Below, piece by piece: positions 58,291 through 64,000 of a stretch of DNA of 64,000 nt. The position numbers and the translations under genes are program-made. Positions within the stretch are counted from its first letter, which is position 1, and each line of letters starts with the position of its first letter. Origin of the DNA: Pseudoneurospora amorphoporcata (taxonomy: Eukaryota > Ascomycota > Sordariomycetes > Sordariales > Sordariaceae). The notes under the pieces are model-generated. The model saw only the letters and a program-made list of their open reading frames with translations, had not been told where the DNA came from and made no database searches. The DNA lies in assembly GCA_033297205.1 (NCBI GenBank), contig MU859224.1, positions 1 through 64,000 of the forward strand, given 5' to 3'.

Positions 58291-59634
58291 TCAAATAACA
58301 CCCTCCCGACCCTCCCGACCGGTAACCCTCCTCCCCTCAGCCCACGCCTTCAAAGCCCCATAATCCCTACATAGATGCACCGCGCCCGTCCCGTCCGTCG
58401 CTTTCAGGTCCGGATGGTTCATGTCTTGGCCTTCCAGGGCGGTGTCGCCGCAGCAGAGGATGGATTGGCGGAGGTACCGGAAGCAGTGGTCTATGTGGTT
58501 GTGGTTTGTGTGTTCATGCTCGGGTTGATGCGGAGGGGGTTGGTGGTGGTGGTGGTCGCCGTCGTCTCTGCGTGTTGAGGTAGAGGTATGTGAAGAGGCG
58601 GGCGCAGTTTCATGTTCTGAAAGGGTGTTATAGGCTTGCATTATCGTGTGCTTCATGTTGGCGCCAGCGGGGATGGGGGGTGTTAGTATGTGTGTGTGCA
58701 TGTGTTCTTGCCGGCGACGGAGGGGGGGTAGAGGAAGAGGTTGATGGAGGGGAGGGAATATGGATAGAGAGAGGATCGGTTGGAAGAAAAGACATGGAAG
58801 GATGGAAGGAAGGGGATATGGTGGAAAAAAAGAAGAAGAAGAAGAAGAAAGGGAGGCTTACCAGGCAGTGAAGTTGATGAAAGACGCTAATCGAATAGAC
58901 GGCTTGATCTTGAAACTCGATGGGCTGTGGGAGGGTGTATTGCGAAGGATGGTCAACAGCGATGAAGCCGTTTCCAGCTATCAATGATACGTAGTGTTAG
59001 TATGTGTACAATTAGAAAAGAAGATTGCAAGAAGAGCAGGGGCAGGCATAGAGGAAGGACATAGCAAATGTTCACCAACATACCAGGCATATAACTCCGC
59101 CAATTTTCCTCGGTAGCATTCGCCGAAGCCTCCGTCTTATGATCCGAGGTAGCAAGCGCATCTTTTCCAAAGACAACGGGGTGGACGTCAACTGTGTGTG
59201 TCATCAGCCTCCATCTATCTCGTCGTGAAAGGTCCATAGGTAGGTAGGTACAACTCACACTCGGGCACCAAACCATTTAATTCACCAACCAGACTGCTCA
59301 ACACCTTCTTCCTCCCTGCGGCGTCGGAACTTTGACACCTGGATCCCCCATCTTGTGAGCCTTGTGTGTAGTAGACAAGACTAATACCCGCAATGGCAAC
59401 CCCTCCAAGGAAGAAAGCGGTGAGGAGCAGCACTGAAAAGATGGTAGCTTTGTGCCATCGGACCTGGGTCGGCTTGAACCTTGGACTTGCAATGTGTTGA
59501 AGACGATTGGAAGTGGCGCTTAGAAGACCGACATCTTCTTCTTGTTGTTGTTGTTCTGATTTATATGGCGGCAGAAAGGTTGGAGACATGGACATGGACA
59601 AGTCTGAGCTGATGCTGGAGCGAGACGGCCCCAT
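58291..59634 (-). CDS. UstYa/DUF3328-family oxidase candidate 2, with His-rich insert
   Basis: Four exons: 59259-59634, 59084-59191, 58862-58977, 58291-58650; 319 residues. One membrane segment at about 64-90 (ATIFSVLLLTAFFLGGVAIAGISLVYY). Motif 1 HQLHC is at 195-199; motif 2 HIDHC at 252-256 is followed by FRYLRQ. Between them, where UstYa-1 has 22 residues, about 52 lie here, His-rich with an HHHH run and His-Glu pairs (about 211-251). An intron falls directly after HQLHCL in phase 0, as in UstYa-1, supporting common descent. The exon 4 acceptor follows a canonical TACTAAC branch site. The ATG at 59634 is the first true ATG in the frame. Confidence 0.88.
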
Positions 59635-60221
59635 GATGCGATATGATGGTTGCACGGTGGTACTGAAAATGTTGTGGAAGGTGTTTTGTGTGAGGTCGGG
59701 ATTGGAGGAGCAACGGTCCCTTAGTACGGGATTTATTTGTCTTAAATTTGTGAAACACTCAATCCGTGGGTACCTTGGGTAGTTGCGCGCTGCGGAATGT
59801 CAATGATGCGTTCCATCTTCTTGTGGATTTTCGTAGGCACTGGATTGGAATGGATGGACGACTATGAAGCGCGGTTTCCGCCAAGCAGCTTGCGCCAGTT
59901 CCGCGTCACGAACGGACGATTCATGTGGCTGATAAAAAGGTATCTTGGAGGTACCCCTCGGGATTCCACACATCAGGGACGCTTCTACAAGTCCCGACGG
60001 CTACAAACAGGGTACTTGGTGTGTTGATCATGCCCTTGCAGAGAGAGGTACCTACCTAGGTAGAGATGAACAAGACATAATACTCAAACATTCCATCGTT
60101 CAACTACCTATTCAAGCTAACATAAACCCCCGCAAAATGATTATCAGTAGAGGTACCTCTACCCAACATGAAAAGAGCGAGAGAAAACAAACCACTTACT
60201 CCCCCTCCCCATGCACCTCCA
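59635..60221. other. Intergenic, UstYa-2 promoter / methyltransferase 3' flank
   Basis: 0.6 kb between two minus-strand cluster genes; one TACCTAGGTA palindrome at 60053-60062. Confidence 0.6.
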
Positions 60222-61226
60222 TCAAATCTCAAACTCCCCCCACCAAACATCCATACACCTAACCTTGTCCACCTTGTTTCCCTCCATCACCTCATACGCT
60301 CTCCTAACCTCGCCCACAACGCCCAATATCTCGTCCTCCTTTTCCTTGTCAAGCCCCGTCTCCCTGACCCTCGCCTCGAACCTCTCTCCCCGCACATACC
60401 TCGTCTCAAAGTGTCCCTCCAGGTAGTCCTCCGCGGGCGTGAATTTGCCCTGCCTAGCCACTTTATATCCCGCTTCAGCCGCCGCGCGGGTGATGCTCTC
60501 GACATCCGGCGCAGCGCGGATATTCAGCGGGAGTTCTTCATGTCCGGTCTTGGCGGAGACGTGATCCTGCTGCTGCTGTTTCTTTTCCTTGAACACATCC
60601 GCTTCAGCCTTGTAAGCATAATACAAAGCCTGGGCCTTGGCGGCGAGAACGTGCGGTGTCTGCGCTGTCATCATGGCGAAAGAAGAGGGGAGGGTGTGTT
60701 TGTGGTCGTACTCGGCCACGTAGACCTTTTTGATTCCCGCGGCGGCTAGTTCGTGAAACAAGGAGGCGACGGAGGCGTGGGAGGGGAAGTAGAAGAGGGA
60801 GTGGCAGGCGGTTGCCGCGTCGAATCTCGCACCCTTATTACTACTACCGCCCTGCAATCTTTTGAAGAAAGTAGCGGCGTCGACCTCGTTGTGGAAGGCC
60901 AGGCGGTTACCCAGGGATGATTGGAGGATCTTTTCTTGGGATTGGGAGATGTTTATCGGGGTGCCGTAGTCCGGAGGAGCGGTGTCGATGCCGGTGACGT
61001 GACAGGTTGGGCCGAGTTCGAGGGCGAGAGCGAGGGAGGAGTCACCTTGGCCGCAGCCGATGTCGAGGACGCGGCTACCGGGTGTTATGGACCATTGTGA
61101 AAGGATGGAGAGACGTTGGCGGAAGCGGGGGATGTAGACGAGGGATTCGAGGGATGGGTCGTGGGGGAAGCAGCTGAGGATGGTGGTGATCTTGGCCTCC
61201 TCGGTGGCCATGTCGTGGATGGCCAT
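60222..61226 (-). CDS. phomM-like: SAM-dependent methyltransferase (PhomM-like)
   Basis: A single exon of 334 residues. Class I methyltransferase fold: motif I VLDIGCGQGDSSLAL at about 52-66, acidic residue of motif II in GID at about 82, and a RFDAATACHSLFYF motif IV region. No signal peptide or membrane segment, so probably cytosolic. Phomopsins are N-methylated on the N-terminal tyrosine residue, and PhomM is the methyltransferase reported for that step; by position and fold this gene is its counterpart here (inference). A Lys/Gln-rich stretch at about 213-225 is a likely loop insert. The ATG at 61226 was chosen, with a second at 61211; the frame is open further upstream but unlike a protein. 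It is divergent from UstYa-3. Confidence 0.88.
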   Translation of the reverse strand: MAIHDMATEEAKITTILSCFPHDPSLESLVYIPRFRQRLSILSQWSITPGSRVLDIGCGQGDSSLALALELGPTCHVTGIDTAPPDYGTPINISQSQEKILQSSLGNRLAFHNEVDAATFFKRLQGGSSNKGARFDAATACHSLFYFPSHASVASLFHELAAAGIKKVYVAEYDHKHTLPSSFAMMTAQTPHVLAAKAQALYYAYKAEADVFKEKKQQQQDHVSAKTGHEELPLNIRAAPDVESITRAAAEAGYKVARQGKFTPAEDYLEGHFETRYVRGERFEARVRETGLDKEKEDEILGVVGEVRRAYEVMEGNKVDKVRCMDVWWGEFEI

Positions 61227-61678
61227 GGTGTGTTGGCTGCTCTGTAGATGTAATGGTGATGTTTTAGATGCCGAGAAAAGAAGATGGTCGATGGTGTGTG
61301 TGTGTATCGTTTGGGGAACCGGTCGCCTTTTTAGGACGGGTGTGTAACGGGAGTTGGTGAACCCTAAGCAGTCATCAACGCAACAGGCGCCGTAGTTGTC
61401 CTCCATTGATAGCACGGGCTACCGTATCCGCCAATCCCCTAAGATGGCGCTAAAGTTGAAGCGCTACAGCGGAAGAAGAGACAGGCAGCTAACGCTATAC
61501 AACTGGAAAATATGGCGACAGCCCTGGGAAATGCTTTTGAGGACAGACTCACTTGATGAACACAGTCTCTCTGATCCTGCAACTCGACGTGTGTACCACC
61601 AAATTGCTGTTGTGTTGATATCTTCAGGTAAGAGACCCGACCACGGCCTACCTGCGGGTACTGATTCTGCCCTAGGCC
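61227..61678. promoter_or_regulatory. Divergent promoter, methyltransferase / UstYa-3
   Basis: 452 bp between divergent cluster genes. No repeated site as clear as in the 54.5 kb promoter was seen. Confidence 0.5.
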
Positions 61679-62599
61679 ATGGCAACGGAAGGCATACGAC
61701 AGTGGTATAGCAGGCTGGTGGCAGCACTCGCGAGAACACCAAGATATGACGCCGGTCAGCTCGGTGAAGAGGATGAGGAAGTCCAGCTCAACAGGATGGA
61801 CTTCAAGCGGTGGGAATATGAGACTGGTGATGAGACGCCCTCAAAGAGGAAACGATCCTGGCCATGGATATTGTTGTTGCTAGCCGCAGCCGTGGGAACA
61901 TTGTCCCTTCTGACATATGCCTTTTCTCGGCGCTCGGCCTGCCATGTCTCTCCCACAAGACACCAGCCCTCCCATCTTTCGCCGACCATAACTCATGGCC
62001 ACGGCCACATGGAGGACCATCGACCGAGCCATCAAGGCCAAGTGAAGGAGTGCGGAACTGTGCCCGAGGAAGCTCAAGTCCGAGGCTGTGTCTTTGAACA
62101 ACAGTTGGCTGCCTGGGTTCCCAAAGCGTGCGGATTTCCCGATGTCGTCGACGAGTACATGGACAACTTTGGGGATATGATGGCGGAATGGACTTGGTAT
62201 TGGGACCGAAACACCACCATGGAAGTCCCCCCGGAGAGGGTGCCGGATCTGCAGGCGGGCAACTTCTCGGTGATTTACACCAGGTACCAGGCCTCTCATG
62301 ATCTGCATTGCCTCTACTGCTCTCGCAAGATCATATACGCGCTGAGCAGGGGTATCACCATGATGGATGCCCGGTGTCACCAGTTCTATCATGGAGGTAC
62401 GTTAGCATCAATGATCTCGTCAATGGCGTCTCGTGATCATGAGCGATTCGATACTGACCACTTTCAAGCGCACTGCGTACAACACATTGGCAATTCGTTG
62501 ATCATGGCTGAGAGGGGAGAAAAGAAAAAGATGCAGACTTGGGTTTATCCGCTGATGTACCATAACTGTGTGCCGTTGACTTCAACTCGAGAGTCGTAG
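61679..62599 (+). CDS. UstYa/DUF3328-like protein 3, divergent
   Basis: Proposed exons 61679-62396 and 62469-62599; 282 residues. Residues 1-58 are hydrophilic; one membrane segment lies at 61-82 (WPWILLLLAAAVGTLSLLTY). HDLHC at 207-211 is the first family motif. The 72-nt intron (GTACGT donor, CTGAC branch, AAG acceptor) has no stop and is a multiple of three, so the unspliced frame also stays open; splicing creates HGAHC at 238-242, the second HxxHC. The middle domain has Cys-rich loops not seen in the other copies. Because motif spacing and flanks differ, this is the most divergent family member here. Confidence 0.78.
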   Translation: MATEGIRQWYSRLVAALARTPRYDAGQLGEEDEEVQLNRMDFKRWEYETGDETPSKRKRSWPWILLLLAAAVGTLSLLTYAFSRRSACHVSPTRHQPSHLSPTITHGHGHMEDHRPSHQGQVKECGTVPEEAQVRGCVFEQQLAAWVPKACGFPDVVDEYMDNFGDMMAEWTWYWDRNTTMEVPPERVPDLQAGNFSVIYTRYQASHDLHCLYCSRKIIYALSRGITMMDARCHQFYHGGTLASMISSMASRDHERFDTDHFQAHCVQHIGNSLIMAERGEKKKMQTWVYPLMYHNCVPLTSTRES

Positions 62600-63199
62600 G
62601 TAGTTATAGCGGGCTTATAGCGCATTTACAGGGTATGTGTGCTGTACAGGTAGTGGAGACGGATACAGTGGAGAATGACACAGGTCGGGTGCCTTTGTTT
62701 ACTAAGGTACAGGGGCATTCCAACAACCAATTCACCATCAACAATAAAAGCAATTGATCACGTCTGCCATTCGTTCTTGGTGAATCAGGTACATTGCCGG
62801 CCAAGTCAATGACGGATACCCCCTATCCACCGCGACCGCATCATTCCCCCACCAGTGCGGCATCATAACATTCAATTTAGGCAAGTCCACCACCAAGAAG
62901 ATCATGGCCATCTGCACCAGTTGCCCACCACAGTCTAACCCCTTCCCAAGCAAATAGTTGTGCGAAGCGCATGGTGCCAAAAGGGGAAATTTGGCGCAAC
63001 AAAGTTGTGTGCCGCCAGCGCTACAATGGTAGATACGGGCGATCGCCTTCAACAATAGGTGCCCGGAATTCCGCCTGCTGTTACAGAAAATTGCCTCCTC
63101 CAGGTCATTTTGAGCCCATTCTACCACTTTCGCACCGCATCGCCAACCTCACCGGCGTCCCCGTTTCTCCAGCTTCAGTTTCGTTGACAGGCTCACAAA
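62600..63199. other. Intergenic (0.6 kb)
   Basis: Between UstYa-3 and UstYa-4, both plus strand. No feature recognised. Confidence 0.6.
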
Positions 63200-64000
63200 A
63201 TGAACATTTTCAAAAACCCATTCACAGCAAACAGGGACCATGCACAAGTGAAATACGATGCTGTCGAGGATTCTGAAAATGGCACGCCAACAAGATGCAA
63301 CTCGCCGAGCTTGCTTTGGTCAGCAGGCTTCGCCAAACGACAAGGTTCAATACTATTACATCCGGCCGTCGTCATCTCCCAAGCTCTAATCATGACACTA
63401 CTCGCCGTATACGCGATTGTGCTTACATGGAAAGGGCCAAGCGATTTGGTCTGTGCGAGGCAGTTGGCTCCTTATTGTGAGTACCTTATTCACGTTGCCT
63501 AGGTACCTACGAGATGGGCTGGATGCTAACCATGCCCTGAAAACTACCAGCCCCCTACCTAGAAACCAACGATCTACGCTACGTGGAATTCACAGATCAG
63601 AACCACCTCATGCAGCCGTCTCCTTACCGGGGACATCCGACGCCGGAAGTGGAGGAGGCTTGGGTGAAGTTATGGAGGAGTGAGTACATTATCTCTCATA
63701 AAAAGTAGTCTAGTTCCTCTTGACAAACGAATTTGTGCTGATGACGAGGACGAAAAAAAAAAATAGTGCCGACAATCCACTTCCCCCAAGACAAAATGGC
63801 CGCTTTGAACAAAACGCCGGCCAGCAACTACGCCCACGTCTCGGCCAGATACGGCGGCGACATGATGGGGTTCCTGGACGTCTTCCACCAGCTGCACTGT
63901 CTGAACCTCGTCCGCCAGTACACGTACCGCGACGCCTACGACTACTCCAACGTGACGGCCTTCCGGGCGCCCCAAGAGGTCGTCAGGGGCCACATCGACC
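63200..64000 (+). CDS. UstYa/DUF3328-family oxidase candidate 4, cut by right edge
   Basis: Exons 63200-63476, 63551-63679 and 63767 onward; the window ends inside exon 3. One membrane segment lies at about 54-76. The region YLETNDLRYVEF ... EVEEAWVKLW is the usual pre-catalytic block. HQLHC is at 176-180, followed by LNLVRQYTY without the intron found there in UstYa-1 and UstYa-2. The last visible residues are GHID, exactly where the second motif HIDHC would begin. Coding is clear; the C-terminus lies beyond the window. Confidence 0.88.

Overview
The window is nuclear DNA of a filamentous ascomycete, most likely Sordariales and close to Neurospora or Sordaria. Genes carry short introns (about 50-110 nt, GTRNGT donors, CTRAY-type branch sites). 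Intergenic regions are long (0.5-3.7 kb) and hold microsatellites, A/T homopolymers and a recurring TAGGTACCTA/TACCTAGGTA palindrome. The catalase-peroxidase reads like Neurospora catalase-2. A 10-N gap at 25259-25268 marks an assembly join.

From 1 to about 45 kb the genes are mostly dispersed core genes: a poly-Gln protein cut by the left edge; the mitochondrial Fe-S scaffold Isu1; a Ubp14-type deubiquitinase; an amino acid/GABA/choline permease; a Ure2-like glutathione S-transferase; the spindle checkpoint protein Mad2; a large prolyl-iminopeptidase-like hydrolase; a 1044-residue acidic protein of unknown function; a vacuolar-type amino acid transporter; a BTB protein; a secreted DUF1996 protein; a Tom6-like import subunit; a conserved hypothetical protein; catalase-peroxidase; and an Arg/Glu-rich protein whose frame contains two in-frame TAG codons.

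From 45.5 kb to the right edge the content changes to a biosynthetic gene cluster for a ribosomally made, modified cyclic peptide of the dikaritin class (ustiloxin, phomopsin, asperipin). The precursor at 45498-46197 has a signal peptide and 14 tandem units, each holding the same hexapeptide core YVIPID and all but the last ending in a dibasic Kex2-type site. This is the core from which phomopsin A is known to be made. Around it are a Zn2Cys6 regulator, four UstYa/DUF3328-type membrane oxidase candidates with paired HxxHC motifs (the fourth cut by the right edge), a secreted S41-family peptidase and a SAM-dependent methyltransferase, the last matching the N-methylation known in phomopsins. No tyrosinase-type copper oxidase or transporter is seen, and the cluster appears to continue to the right.

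Inferred working of the cluster: the regulator switches it on; the precursor enters the secretory pathway; Kex2-type and S41 peptidases free the cores; UstYa-type oxidases crosslink or oxidise them; the methyltransferase finishes the product. Two gene pairs share divergent promoters (54350-54867 and 61227-61678). The combination of an intact 14-core array with these enzymes, next to Neurospora-like core genes, is the most interesting thing in the window.
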